Assembly: GCA_041398905.1 (NCBI GenBank)
Contig: JAWKTV010000003.1
Coordinates: 62,001 to 126,000 of the forward strand
Length of the DNA stretch: 64,000 nucleotides
Reading direction: 5' to 3'
Source of the DNA: JAWKTV01 sp041398905
GTDB taxonomy: Bacteria > Planctomycetota > Planctomycetia > Planctomycetales > Planctomycetaceae
Made by a program: the position numbers and the translations under genes. Position 1 is the stretch's first letter; each line of letters opens with the position of its first letter. This document shows, one piece after another, positions 1-10,277 of this stretch. The notes under the pieces were generated by a model. It worked only from the letters and a program-made list of their open reading frames with translations, was not told where the DNA came from and searched no databases.

Positions 1-2060
1 TTGGGACCGGGCGCGGCGTTGCCGCGGCGCGGCGAGTTGGCGAGGCCATCCAGGTACAGGTTCGTCCGCTGATCGTCGGTCGTGTTGATCGCAAGCTGAT
101 AGAGTTGCCGCAACTGATCTGGATTGCCGAACTCACTGATGACGTTGACCAGTTCGCGGGCCTGTTCGACCGAGGTGTCGGCGGCGGTGAGCAGGTTGAA
201 GACCGCCGGCACCGTGCGATTCGACCCCGCCGCACGCAACACGAACGCCAGTTGCTGCGCGTTTCCGTCAAAGTCGAGTTCTCCATTCAACAATGCCGGC
301 TCCCAGATCGGCTGCAGGTCGCGGGCAGTGAGCCACAGTGCGTATTCCAGCCAGCGGTCGAATTCGACCGGCTCCGCCTGAGCCGGTGCCCGTTTGCCGG
401 TTGCCTCCGTGGCATACGTCTTCTCGGCGGCAGGCTCCATCGCACGGGCCGCCAGCTCGATCGCCAGCGGATCGCGGCTGAGCGACAGCACCCGGACCGC
501 CTCGAGTCGGACACGGCCATCGTCGTCGGCGACGCGCGACTCCAACAGCGACAGCGAATTCGGCAGACGGTCCAGCCAGTCACCAATCACGCGCGTCGCG
601 CCGGCGCGGGCCTGCGGGTCGCGACAGACCAGCAGCGAGTTCAACAGTTCCGCATTGGGCACATCCACCGCCAGATGCAGCCACAACGCCTCCAGTCGAA
701 CCCGATGGTAATCGGCCCGCGTGTTGTCCAGCGCGTTCATCCAGCGCGCGACATCCGGCAGAATCGCCGTTCCCCGCTCCTTCAGCAGCCGCTTCGATTG
801 CTCGCGCGTCCACCGGTTGGGCGACTCGAGTTGCTGCAGCAGATCCGGCGTCGAAGCACCCACCAACTGCGGACGCGGCAACGCTGGCTTGCCGGTATAG
901 GTCACCCGCCAGATGCGGCCATGCACGTGGTCGCGGCGCGGATCGCGGAAGTCGACCTCACCGTGCTGAATGATCGGGTTGAACCAGTCGGCGATGTACA
1001 GCGCGCCATCCGGGCCAAGCTTGATATCCACCGGCCGAAACGAGCCGTGGTTCGACTTGATGAGTTCCTGCTGCTCCTGCGAAATGAAGCCCGATCCGTC
1101 CGGCGTCAATGTGAAGCGGCAGACGCGGTGACCGCGGAAGTCGTTGGTCAGAAAGCTCCCCTGCCAGTCATCGGGAAGCGATTCCGCCTCCACGATCTCC
1201 AGGCCGCAGTGCTTGGGAGAGCCGGGATTGAGTCCCGGCAGAATTCGCGCGGCACCATAGGCCGTTGCATAGGACGCGCCGGGCACGACGTAGTTGATCC
1301 CTTCACCGCCAGCGCCGTCGGTGGCGAAGGTGGCTCCAAACTTGTCAAACGCCGTACCCCACGAGTTGACAAGGCCGCGCATCAGGATGTCGAGCTGCAG
1401 CGTGTCTGGACGAAACTGCCAGATGCCGCCCGCGTTGAGACGCTTGACGCCCCACGGGGTTTCGATGTGCGAGTGAATGTAGATCGACTGGCTCATGTAC
1501 AGCCGCTGCTCCGGTCCCCACCGCAGGGTGTGGAGAATGTGGTGCGTGTCTTCGGTGCCGAAGCCCGAGAGGACCACGCGGGTGCGATCCGCCTTCAGAT
1601 CCCCGTCGTCATCCGCGAAGTGCAACAGTTCGGTGCTGGCGCCGACATAGGCCCCGCCATCACCCGGTGCGACGCCGGTCGGGATCAACAGTCCCTCAGC
1701 GAAGACGTGCGTCTTGTCGCTCACGCCGTCGCTATCAAGATCCTCCAGCACAAGCACTTTGTCGGTGGCCGGCTTGCCCGGCTCGATGTGCGGGTAGACT
1801 TCGCTGCTGACGACCCAGAGCCGACCAGCCGGGTCGAAGTTGATTTGAATCGGCTTCGCGATCTTGGGGTCAGCCGCGAACAGGTTGACCTCGAATCCTT
1901 CCGGCAGAATAAAGGAGGCCCGCTCAATCTCCGGATCAACCGGGGGAATGCCAACGGCGTTGGACTGCGAGTAAACACAGTCGACAGAGAAGACGGCCGA
2001 AAGCGCCACGGCCATCCAGCAGGCAGCTCGCAGGCCGGTCCAATGTGAGCGGTACAGCAC
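1..2060 (-). CDS. PVC-type membrane-bound dehydrogenase (TIGR02604-like), 3' end outside window
   Basis: Secreted or membrane-associated protein of the planctomycete/verrucomicrobial 'membrane-bound dehydrogenase' family, thought to be a beta-propeller oxidoreductase that usually ends in a cytochrome-c-like domain. The frame is open from GTG at 2060 to the left edge (about 686 residues seen). A signal peptide covers roughly residues 1-32. The classic domain opening (FILPEGFEVNLFAADPK) follows at about residue 45. Repeated propeller motifs lie to about residue 330 (GRLWVVSSEVYPH, DTHHILHTLRWGP, GADGALYIADW-type blade), then an alpha-helical HEAT-like stretch. No CxxCH haem motif is visible in this part; it would be expected beyond the window. 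The GTG start is chosen for the signal peptide and an AGGGGA-like ribosome site. No ATG fits this frame nearby. Substrate unknown. Confidence 0.8.
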   Translation of the reverse strand, partial: MLYRSHWTGLRAACWMAVALSAVFSVDCVYSQSNAVGIPPVDPEIERASFILPEGFEVNLFAADPKIAKPIQINFDPAGRLWVVSSEVYPHIEPGKPATDKVLVLEDLDSDGVSDKTHVFAEGLLIPTGVAPGDGGAYVGASTELLHFADDDGDLKADRTRVVLSGFGTEDTHHILHTLRWGPEQRLYMSQSIYIHSHIETPWGVKRLNAGGIWQFRPDTLQLDILMRGLVNSWGTAFDKFGATFATDGAGGEGINYVVPGASYATAYGAARILPGLNPGSPKHCGLEIVEAESLPDDWQGSFLTNDFRGHRVCRFTLTPDGSGFISQEQQELIKSNHGSFRPVDIKLGPDGALYIADWFNPIIQHGEVDFRDPRRDHVHGRIWRVTYTGKPALPRPQLVGASTPDLLQQLESPNRWTREQSKRLLKERGTAILPDVARWMNALDNTRADYHRVRLEALWLHLAVDVPNAELLNSLLVCRDPQARAGATRVIGDWLDRLPNSLSLLESRVADDDGRVRLEAVRVLSLSRDPLAIELAARAMEPAAEKTYATEATGKRAPAQAEPVEFDRWLEYALWLTARDLQPIWEPALLNGELDFDGNAQQLAFVLRAAGSNRTVPAVFNLLTAADTSVEQARELVNVISEFGNPDQLRQLYQLAINTTDDQRTNLYLDGLANSPRRGNAAPGP

Positions 2061-2318
2061 GTCGATTCCCCTGTCGGCAAGAATTCGTCAGTTTTCTTTG
2101 GACGGGCGGTGACGCTATCGCGTTGTCTCCGCGTCGTGTTCACGCCAAGACGGGAACAGACGCGCCCATCCGTCGTCGACATCGTATCGAAGCCGGGCGA
2201 TTCGTCGACAGAACAGCGAGAACCGGCGCAGAATTTGGTCACTCGGCCTGATTGCAATTGCGACATTCGTCGGCATACGATGCCGTCAACTACCCACGCG
2301 GACCTTTGGAGGTTTTCC

Positions 2319-4348
2319 ATGACACGACTGGTACTGGCCTGCGGCCTGACGCTGATGCTCTCGCTCGCCGGCTGCGGCGGCGACACGACAACCCCGGATG
2401 CGGGGTCTGAGAACACCACAGGCAACACCACCCCCGCCGGGTCGACCGACGTCGACCTGGGTGCCTCTTCCACGACCGCTCCCGGCACGGTGACCACGGA
2501 TGCGACCGGCACCGCGCCCGCCCCGGCCGGCGGCGCCAGCACGACGACGACGCCTCCCGCAACCCCGAACACGGCCGGGACCAACCCAACGGTGGTGCCG
2601 GCCGCCGGCGCGACCGCCGGTGTCGATCTTTCAATGCTCACCAGCGAAGCCGCACTCGCAATCGTCGTACGCCCCAACCAGGCGATGACGAATCCGGTGG
2701 TGAAGGGCGTGCTCGCCGAAGTCGAAGCCGCGAACCCCGACTTCAGCCTCGAGAAGTCGCTGGAGGAGATGCGGAATGAAACCGGCGTCGACCCCAGCGA
2801 AATCGACAACGTGCTCGTCGTGTTCGACAAGCAGCACCTCGAGATGCTGCCGTTCATGGCGATGATGTTCATGGGCGGGGGCGGTATGGGCCCCGGACCG
2901 GGTGCGTTTGAAGAAGAGATGATGATCGACGAGGCGTTCCCTCAAGTAGAACCGGAAGACGCGGGCAATTGCGACGACAAGGCCGCGTTCGACGATGCGG
3001 CCGCGGGCGACGACTTCGGACCTGCCGAAGGCGAGTTTGCCGGTCCGTTCGGACCGCAGCCCCCGCCGCCGGTGGTGGTGGTCAAGTTCAACCGGGATGT
3101 CGATCCGCTGAAGCTCGTCAACACCCGCGGCATCGAGACCGAACCGACCGCCTACAACGGCAAGCAGTACTTCGTGAAGCAGGATGGTTCGACCGCCTAC
3201 TTCGCCGACGCACGCACCGCCGTCATCGCCAGCGAAGCGCGGGTGAAGGATCTGATTGACGGGAAGCCCGCTGGACAGTCGGAGCTGGCGGCGGCGGTGG
3301 CCCCGCTGGCCGCCCGTGAATTCGCGGTGGCTCTCGACGTCCGTCCGCTGCACATGTTCCTGTCGGAACTGGCTTCGGGCAGCAACAACCCGATGGCCGC
3401 GATCGCCGGCGGACTGGTCAAGCAGATCAACACGCTGACGCTGACGGCTGACCTGCAAGGTCCCAACCTGCTGCAACTGAATCTGCACACGATCAACGAC
3501 GGTTCGGCGGCCGGTCTGCAGGGGATGCTGGACCAACTCCTGACCGGAGGCAAGCAGCAGTTCGCGATGCAGATGCAGCAGGGGGCGGATCAGATGACGG
3601 CCGGCCAGCAGTCGGTGATGCCGTACATCAAGGATGTGGTCGAGAACGCCGCCGTCACTGCCGAAGGCAACGTCTGCAGCGTGACCGTCACCCGCCCGGC
3701 GAACCTTGAACAGCTTCCGGAAAAGCTGCGTCCGGCCCTGCAGGAGATGGCCGAGCAGCAGAAGACCGCCGCGAAGATGGACCCGCTCCGGCAGATCGGC
3801 ATCGCGTTCCACAACTATCACGACATCTACGGAGCCATGCCGTACAACGGCGGCCCCGGTGACAGCGCGGCCCCCGGCAAGGCTGAGCTGAGCGCGTGCA
3901 TCTGCTGCCGCTGCTCGAAGAGTACCAGCTCTACGAGCAGTTCAACCTCGACGAGCCTTGGGACAGCGAAACCAACAAGGCTCTCATCGAGCGAATGCCG
4001 GCGGTTTTCGGCTCGAATCCGGAAGGCAAGACCTCGTTGCATGTGTTCGTGGGTGAAGGTGTCCCGTTCGGTATGAACCGGGGTGTGAGGTTCGCTGACG
4101 TCACCGACGGCACGTCGAACACGATCATGGTGGTCGAAGCCGGCCCGAATACGGCCGACATCTGGACGAAGCCGGGTGGCCTGGAGTTCAATGCCGATAA
4201 CCCGATCGAAGCGCTCGGCGACATCGGTGAGTCCTTCCTGGCGGTCTTCATGGACGGTTCGGCGCAGTCCATTCCCGCGGATGTGGACGCCACAACGCTG
4301 AAGAACCTGCTGCAGCACAGCGACGGCACGCCGGTTCAGCGTCCGTAA
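2319..4348 (+). CDS. Lipoprotein with C-terminal DUF1559 domain (one frameshift)
   Basis: Exported, probably lipid-anchored protein. The N-terminus MTRLVLACGLTL...LAGCGG is a lipobox with Cys at about residue 19, followed by a long Thr/Ala/Pro/Gly linker to about residue 110. A middle domain (about 110-480) shares the ordinary secreted planctomycete style and contains a Met/Gly/Asp-rich acidic insert. The C-terminal 190 residues are DUF1559-like, with IGIAFHNYHD, LLPLLEEYQLYEQF and DGTSNTIMVVE motifs. The usual DUF1559 N-terminal pilin methylation segment is replaced by the lipobox. A frameshift near 3890 splits the gene; the family motif LSWRVHLLPL would be restored by four extra bases. ATG 2319 has GGAGG just upstream. 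A hairpin terminator follows the stop. Function unknown; surface or cell-wall role is inferred. Confidence 0.8.
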
Positions 4349-4373
4349 TCCACTGTCGTCGTCGAATCCAGCA

Positions 4374-4410
4374 CAAGACCCGGTCGCGATCGTGGCCGGG
4401 TCTTGTTGTT
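4374..4410 (+). terminator. Hairpin terminator after the DUF1559 lipoprotein gene
   Basis: CAAGACCCGG (4374-4383) and CCGGGTCTTG (4396-4405) form a perfect 10-bp stem with a 12-nt loop, followed by a short T-rich stretch. It lies 26 nt after the stop codon at 4348. Confidence 0.7.
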
Positions 4411-4554
4411 GGTAGGGCGGTCGACGTTGACGCAGGCCGCCGCGTTCTTCATCGTGGTGAGCCGCAGGCTCCGTAATCTCCGGGGCCTGGGCCTTATCTC
4501 GCGGCGATTCCGCACCATCATTCATCCATTCCCCGATCGGGGCAGGACTGCGTC

Positions 4555-4926
4555 ATGAAGCTGAAGATCTTTCAGTTCGAGCAAGACGGAGAGGTCGTCA
4601 TCGTTACCCCCTGCGGCGAAGGGAGCGCGTTCCGCTACCAGGATCTGCACGTCGAGGTCAACGCGATTCGCAGCCACATGCTGAAGCCCGGGCAGCGGCA
4701 TCTGATCGTCGACCTGCGGCACATGGATTACTTCGGCTCCGAGTTCATTGGCGCCCTGGTGTCGATGCTGCGGGAGACCAAGATGCGACGCGGCCTCGCC
4801 TGCTTTTGTTGCGCCAAACCACAAATGGTGCAGGTGCTCAGCAACATGGCGCTGTTCAAACTGTGGCCAAACTTCGAAACGCGGGAAGAAGCGATTGCGG
4901 CGGCGAAGAATCACGCCATCGCGTAG
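4555..4926 (+). CDS. STAS-domain protein (anti-sigma factor antagonist-like)
   Basis: A 123-residue single-domain cytoplasmic protein resembling SpoIIAA-type STAS proteins, which are switched by phosphorylation of a Ser/Thr and release a partner kinase or anti-sigma factor. The conserved STAS helix-turn is seen as HLIVDLRHMDYFGSEFIGAL, placing a candidate phospho-acceptor Ser at residue 62. The first 30 residues form the usual beta strands. The gene stands alone on the plus strand with no partner kinase beside it; the SpoIIE/PP2C-type phosphatase at 32.8-34.5 kb is a possible but unproven functional partner. Start ATG 4555 is the only good one. Confidence 0.75.
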   Translation: MKLKIFQFEQDGEVVIVTPCGEGSAFRYQDLHVEVNAIRSHMLKPGQRHLIVDLRHMDYFGSEFIGALVSMLRETKMRRGLACFCCAKPQMVQVLSNMALFKLWPNFETREEAIAAAKNHAIA

Positions 4927-5162
4927 TCGCCGGCAACACTCGCCGTCGATCCGGCCTCTTCGCCCGTTCATTTCTTGAATCGGCCGGCCTGTTCGCTTTC
5001 CACGGCGGCTGCGTGCCGCGACAATCGAGCGAGTCTTGCCCCAGGGGCATGCTCGGGCTGGGCCGATGATCCCGCGGCATCCGTTGGATCGCTCCGGCTG
5101 GTGCGTGGCCAGGCTTCCGACGTCTTCATTCCCAATTTGTGAGATCGCGACGGGTGCTGCAG

Positions 5163-6904
5163 ATGAGTCAAACACAATCCGAGGAGAGCCGCCCCTGGGG
5201 GCTGTACATCACGGTCGCAGCGATCGTTTTGGCCGTGGCGCTCGGCCTGTTCTTTGCTGGTTCCACCTCCGATCCAGACGATGCATCGAACGCCAACGTC
5301 GATGCGGACGCCGTGCTGCAGAAGCAGTGCGAGGATCGGCTCAAGTCGATCATGCTGGCGCTGGACCCGACGCAATTGGGTGTCACCACCAACCGCATCG
5401 ATGTCAGCCATGACCTCAATCTGTGGGTCGCTGATTGTGGTCGCGATTTGACGACCCAGCCGATCGCGGAGGATGCCGATGAGATTAAGCGACTGTTGAC
5501 CGACAGCGCACAGCGCCGGGTCGCGGCGGAGGAATACTCGCAACGTGACGCGTCCCATGTCCGTACGATGCTGTTATCGCGGCAGATCGCCGCGCATGTC
5601 ACCGAGGAAATCGTTGACCCGCTGCAGCAGTCACTGGCGCTGCTGCGATACTTGCGGCGAAACGTGCTGCCCTATCGCGACCTGTTGCCCGGCAGCGACC
5701 AGGTCGCGCCGCCAATGACTCCGCACGAAGCCCTGCTGAGCGGCTCTGGCACGATCGAGCAGCAGGTCTGGACCCTTGCGGAGTTGCTGCGGCAGATACA
5801 GATTGACGCGGTCATCATCGAGCCGGTAGCGGAGGATGGCACACCGCCGCACCGCCACTGCTGGGGGTGCTGGTTCCAACCGACGACGGCGTCGAGGTCT
5901 TCCTGATCGATCCCGCGAACGGCGTTCCCATCCCGGCCGCCAGTGAAGCCGCCGCCGACACTCCATTCATCACCCGGCCAGCCACGCTCGCCGAAGTCAA
6001 AGCCGATGACGCCCTGTTCCGACAGCTCGACTTGCCCGGCAATCCGTATCCCCACAACAGTCAGCAGTTCAATCGCGTCAAAGTGAAGCTGATCGGCACG
6101 AGCAGTCACTGGTCGAACCGCATCGCAATTCTTGATCTCGTCAGCGACCATCGCAGTGCGCGACTCTACGACGGCCTGGGGCAGAACCGGCTGAAATCGG
6201 ACAGCCTGCTCGACCGCGTGTCGGCGGCCGGTGCGACTGGCGGTTGGGGAGCCGGCGACATCGAGGTCTGGGACTTCCCCGAGTTGGAGACCGACCGCTT
6301 CGAAGCCGCCGCCGAATTGGCCGAATCAAAGGCTCAAGTCTTCGCGACACTCCTGCAAAGGCCGGAAGTCAACAGCGATCAGGTCTTGTCCCGGCAAACG
6401 CTGGGTGCGGCGCGGAGACAGCAGATCTCCGGCGCCTGGAAGTCCGCGATGGAAGGGTTCCGCCAAATCCGCATTGGCCATCCGTACTACAAAATCGATC
6501 CTCTCAACGACCTCTGCATGGAGTCGGCGATCTACTGGACCGCCGGATGCCAGTTCGAACTCGGTGAGTTTGACTCGGTCCGCAACACGGTCATCGGATC
6601 GTACCCGCCCACATTCCTGACCCCCATCCCTCCGATCTGGGCCGATGGCATGATGCGGCTCGCAATCGATGCGTCGGCGGAGCTGGGGGACTACCCGGCC
6701 GCGATCCAGATCTCGCAGCAGATGTCCGGGGATCAGCCGTTCGGTCACGTGTACATGGTCCGCAGATGGGCACGTCTCGCGGGGATCACCCTGCCGGGCG
6801 ACGCGAACGCCCCGGCTGGCGGAGACGCCCCTCCGGCGAACGGGGCGACGCCTCCTGGCGACGCCGCTGACCCCGCGGTCCCGGAAACTTCGGCTGACAA
6901 ATGA
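5163..6904 (+). CDS. Membrane-anchored transglutaminase-like protein (one frameshift)
   Basis: About 580 residues after repair. An N-terminal hydrophobic anchor (GLYITVAAIVLAVALGLFFA, about residues 14-33) is followed by an extracytoplasmic region. The segment around residues 175-225 (LRYLRRNVLPYRD..., SGTIEQQVWTLAELLRQIQIDAVIIEP) resembles the start of planctomycete transglutaminase-like domains, but no clear Cys-His-Asp triad could be placed. The C-terminal third looks like a helical, TPR-like region and ends in an Ala/Pro/Gly-rich tail. A one-base loss near 5850 separates the two halves (PPLLGVLVP continues in the next frame). ATG 5163 is chosen because the hydrophobic segment follows directly; a GTG at 5139 is also in frame. 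The stop overlaps the next gene's start (ATGA), implying coupling to the transporter. Confidence 0.55.
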
Positions 6905-7953
6905 TCGAGTTTCTCAAGCGTCGCTGGTTCTTGCTGGCGCTCGTCATCGTGATTTCGACCGGTCAACTGCTCGGCTCGCAGGCGTCGAGCTTTGTGCAGA
7001 CGACGCTGCTGCCGCCGTTTGGCGGAGCGGCCAAGTCGCTGCTGGTGGGGCTGGTGCTGTTGTGCATGTCGGTCACGCTCGATGGCCGGAGGTTTCGGGA
7101 TGCGCTGCTGCGGCCGCTGCCGGTCATTCTGGCGATCGCCATCAACATCGTCATGATTCCGCTGGGGGCGAGGCTGCTGATGCCCCTGCAACTCGCGCCG
7201 GACTTCGCGATTGGGCTGCTCATCGCCGCTGCGGTCCCCTGCACCCTGGCGGCCGCGTCCGTCTGGACCCGTCGCGCCGGCGGCAACGACGCTGTCTCAC
7301 TGCTGGCGACCATGCTCACGAACGGCCTGTGTTTTCTCTACACGCCATTCTGGCTCAAGCTCTTTTCCGACAGCAGTGCGGAGATCGATCCGTGGGAGCT
7401 GGTGCGGAAGCTGCTCCTCACCGCGATGCTGCCGATCGCGCTGGGCCAGATGATTCGACTGCGCAGGCCCTGGGCGGTGACCGCCGACCGCGCGAAGGTT
7501 CCGCTCGGAGTGGTTGCTCAGGCGGTCATCCTCGTCATTGTCTTCGTCGCTTCTTGCGAGGCCGGGCTCCGGTTCGGACCACACGCAACGACCAGCACTC
7601 CGCCGCCCGGCTGGCTGGCGGTCGCGGTGGTCGTCATGAGCGCAATGTCGTTACACCTCGCGGCGATGATCATCGCGGTGCTGGTCGGACGAATCCTCAA
7701 CATCCACCGCGAGAACCTGATCGCCGTCGCGTTCGCGGCGAGCCAGAAGACGCTGCCGATCGGTGTGCTCATCGCCACCGACCCGCACACGTTCGGCACC
7801 GCTTACCCGTGGGCGGTGTACCCCATGCTGATCTTCCACGCCGGCCAACTGTTCATCGACACGACGATCGCCGATCGCGTGCGATCGCGATGGGACGCCA
7901 CCGCCGACTCATCGAGCAACTCGTCCACGGCACCTGAAGTATCGCCAGGCTGA
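6901..7953 (+). CDS. SBF-like (bile acid:sodium symporter family) membrane transporter
   Basis: A 350-residue integral membrane protein with about ten hydrophobic segments. It belongs with the SBF-like group of the bile acid/arsenite transporter superfamily, whose members move organic anions with sodium. Recognisable pieces are GLVLLCMSVTLDGRRF, FAIGLLIAAAVPCTLAAASVWTRRAGGNDAVS and the late FAASQKTLPIGVL motif, which carries the cation-site-like Gln. Length is near the family norm (about 330). It starts inside the stop codon of the upstream transglutaminase-like gene (ATGA, 6901-6904), so the two are probably one transcript. Substrate is not predictable. Confidence 0.8.
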   Translation: MIEFLKRRWFLLALVIVISTGQLLGSQASSFVQTTLLPPFGGAAKSLLVGLVLLCMSVTLDGRRFRDALLRPLPVILAIAINIVMIPLGARLLMPLQLAPDFAIGLLIAAAVPCTLAAASVWTRRAGGNDAVSLLATMLTNGLCFLYTPFWLKLFSDSSAEIDPWELVRKLLLTAMLPIALGQMIRLRRPWAVTADRAKVPLGVVAQAVILVIVFVASCEAGLRFGPHATTSTPPPGWLAVAVVVMSAMSLHLAAMIIAVLVGRILNIHRENLIAVAFAASQKTLPIGVLIATDPHTFGTAYPWAVYPMLIFHAGQLFIDTTIADRVRSRWDATADSSSNSSTAPEVSPG

Positions 7954-7996
7954 CGTGACGGTGGTCGCCGTCGCAGCCTGGCTCCAGCGGCCTGAG

Positions 7997-8779
7997 TTAG
8001 TCGCTGCCCCAGTTGCCCGGGTCAAGGCGATAGAACTGCCGCAGCGTCGTGTACAGCTCCGGTGCATCGGCCCGCAAAGCCAGCGGACTCTCGAAGAACG
8101 ACTCGGTCACCACGGCGAAGAACTCCGCCGCGTTTTGGCTGCCGTAGCAGTCGATCAGGCCCCGCTGACCGCGGCGGCACCGCCGGACGAGGCGACGGTA
8201 CTCCGCACCCATCACTGCTTCCCATTGTTCCAGCGGCAGCGTGTCCGGCAGCGGCGGTATCCCATCAACAAATCTGCCGTTGAGCATGTCGAGCTGATGG
8301 GCGAACTCATGCACCGCGACGTTACAGCCCCTGCGCTCCGGTCGGACATCCAGGAGCACATCCTCCCACGACAGGATCACCGGGCCGCGGTACCAGGCCT
8401 CTCCCAGCCATGCCTCACGGGTCGTCGTCACCACGCCCGCCGCGTCAGGTTGCAGGTTCCGTGCGAGGAAGTAGTTCGGATAGATGAGCACCGATGGCAT
8501 GTGATCGAAGTTCAGTTCATCGGACGAATGCAGAATCAGGAGCGATGCCATCGCGGCAATCGAAACCCGCATCTCGTCGGTCACCACCAGCCCCGCCAGC
8601 CCTTCCCAGTGCTTCTCGGCGACGAACACCTGAATCAGGTCACGCATCCGCGACTGGCTCAGCGTGTCGAGCCTGCGATAGTGCGCGACGTTGCCTTCCA
8701 GCCATTCTCGCCAAGGGGCTGGAAAAGGCTCTCGCAGGATGCGGCGACGCCGTCGGTCCCTCCACCACCAGAACAACAT
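7997..8779 (-). CDS. mtfA: Zinc-dependent peptidase, MtfA family (M90)
   Basis: A 260-residue cytosolic metallopeptidase. The zinc motif HEFAHQLD is at about residues 156-163, with a downstream Glu ligand in the NAAEFFAVVTESFFE helix (about 210-224). The family region LIQVFVAEKHWEGLAGLVVTDEM lies near residues 48-70. The E. coli homologue (265 residues) binds the repressor Mlc and affects glucose PTS expression; whether that applies here is unknown. It follows the FAH-family gene by 6 nt on the same strand, at the end of a long minus-strand run. Confidence 0.85.
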   Translation of the reverse strand: MLFWWWRDRRRRRILREPFPAPWREWLEGNVAHYRRLDTLSQSRMRDLIQVFVAEKHWEGLAGLVVTDEMRVSIAAMASLLILHSSDELNFDHMPSVLIYPNYFLARNLQPDAAGVVTTTREAWLGEAWYRGPVILSWEDVLLDVRPERRGCNVAVHEFAHQLDMLNGRFVDGIPPLPDTLPLEQWEAVMGAEYRRLVRRCRRGQRGLIDCYGSQNAAEFFAVVTESFFESPLALRADAPELYTTLRQFYRLDPGNWGSD

Positions 8780-8785
8780 GGCGGA

Positions 8786-9716
8786 TCAAATCACCGGGTT
8801 ATGCAGCGTGCCGATGCCGTCGATCGTCGCTTCGACGATATCGCCCGGCCGCAGAAACTTGCCCTTCGCCTTGCCGACGCCATGCGGCGTGCCGGTGGAA
8901 ATGATGTCTCCCGGCTCCAGGGTGACGCTGCGGGCGATGAACTCGATGATGGCCGCGACCGGGAACACCATCTGGGCGGTCGATGCGTCCTGCTCGATGC
9001 TGCCGTTGACGGTCAGCCGCAGCGGCAGCCGCTGCGGGTCGGCGACTTCGTCCGCCGGGACGACACACGGGCCGATCGGGCAAAACGTGTCATGCCACTT
9101 TCCGTGTTGCCAATCGAAGAAGCCGTCCTTCGGCCGTTCGACCCGCTGCGGGTTGGGATGATACGCCCGATCCGGAAATGTCGTTGACGACGGTGTAGCC
9201 CGCAACATGGTCGAGCGCATCCGCTTCGCTGACGTTCTTCGTCGTCTTGCCGATGATGACTCCCAGTTCGATCTCCCAGTCGATCTCATGCGGCGAGTGG
9301 GCCGGAATCCGGATCGGGTCGCCGGGGCCGACGAGAGTCGTCAGCGGCTTCATGAACAGGTAGGGGAACGTCTCGTCCCGTTCTCGCGCGGCGCCTCCTT
9401 GTTCTTCGATGTGCCGCGAGTAGTTGCCCGCCAGCAACATCAGTTTGCCGGGCGGCGCGATCGGCGTGAGCAACCGGACATCCCCGACCGGAACCGCCCA
9501 CTGACTCACCTGCGCCGGCGTGGCCTGCTCGATCTCGGACTGCAATGTCCGCACCGCCGCTCGCAGTTCGCCGCCGGGCAACAGCGGCAACAGCGACTCG
9601 CTGGTCACCGCTCGATCGCCCAGTTGACTTGCGAAAGCCGTCAGCGGGAGGACGTGATCGTCGCGGTAGAAACCAAGTGAACGCTCACCGCGGTACTCGA
9701 ACCGGCAGAGCCGCAT
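8786..9716 (-). CDS. Fumarylacetoacetate hydrolase (FAH) family protein (one frameshift)
   Basis: Enzyme of the FAH superfamily, which hydrolyses or decarboxylates 2,4-dioxo or oxo-ene diacids in aromatic and sugar acid breakdown, using a divalent metal. Visible: PGKLMLLAGNYSRH (about 95-108), metal-site residues in HEIDWEIELGVIIG (about 143-156) and the C-terminal core ISTGTPHGVGKAKGKFLRPGD. The frame breaks near 9175: VNDIS continues as DRAYHPNP in the second frame, consistent with one extra G or two missing bases. Repaired length is about 310 residues, normal for the family. Its exact substrate cannot be named. Confidence 0.8.
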
Positions 9717-9788
9717 AGGATCTCCTGCATTGGAGAAGAGTTGATGAAATCACAGGGCAGCGAGGTGAAGCCGCGCCGCCAGCGTGCG

Positions 9789-10277
9789 CTATCCATGCCG
9801 AATCCACAGCATGAAACTGTAGACCACCACCCCGCCCGTCGCGACCGTTCCGACCAGCAGGATGAACCGGCCATAGTCCAGCCGCTTGAGCGCGACGACC
9901 TGCGCGATGACACACACGATCGTCACGATTGTCAGCTTAAAGCCCAGCATCCCTTTCACCGGTCCCCACGACTCGATGAAGTATCGGGCGATCGGGTTCG
10001 CCTCGTAAAACCCCTGCATCAACAGCAGGTAGGTCATGATGTAGTCGAGCACGTTGACGAGAATGAACGCACTCGTCTCGCTTTCGAGCGGCAGATGTCC
10101 GAGCAGTGACTTCCAGTCGAGCCGCTGCGGCCTGCGAGGCGCTTCTATGTCCTCGGTAAGCTCGGCGGAACCCGTGGACCGGCGAGGCAGCGGCGGCGGC
10201 AGAGCATCCCGACGGAGTCGGTAGGTTTCTGCGCCGTCGGTTCGTTCCCGATCGGCCTGTTCGCGACGACCGGCCAT
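9789..10277 (-). CDS. DUF5658 membrane protein
   Basis: A 162-residue protein with a charged, disordered N-terminal 70 residues and three or four hydrophobic helices. The motif LVNVLDYIMTYLLL...EANPIARYF marks DUF5658, a small family of unknown function common in soil and planctomycete genomes. ATG 10277 overlaps the stop of the M20 gene (TGATG), so translation is probably coupled. An upstream extension exists in frame but would lie inside the M20 gene and looks like its shadow. Confidence 0.7.
   Translation of the reverse strand: MAGRREQADRERTDGAETYRLRRDALPPPLPRRSTGSAELTEDIEAPRRPQRLDWKSLLGHLPLESETSAFILVNVLDYIMTYLLLMQGFYEANPIARYFIESWGPVKGMLGFKLTIVTIVCVIAQVVALKRLDYGRFILLVGTVATGGVVVYSFMLWIRHG

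Noticed and set aside
105..2048. 647-residue open frame on the plus strand
   Set aside because: It mirrors the TIGR02604 dehydrogenase gene on the minus strand, has no signal peptide or motif, and is rich in Arg, Gln and Val as expected of an antisense shadow in GC-rich DNA.
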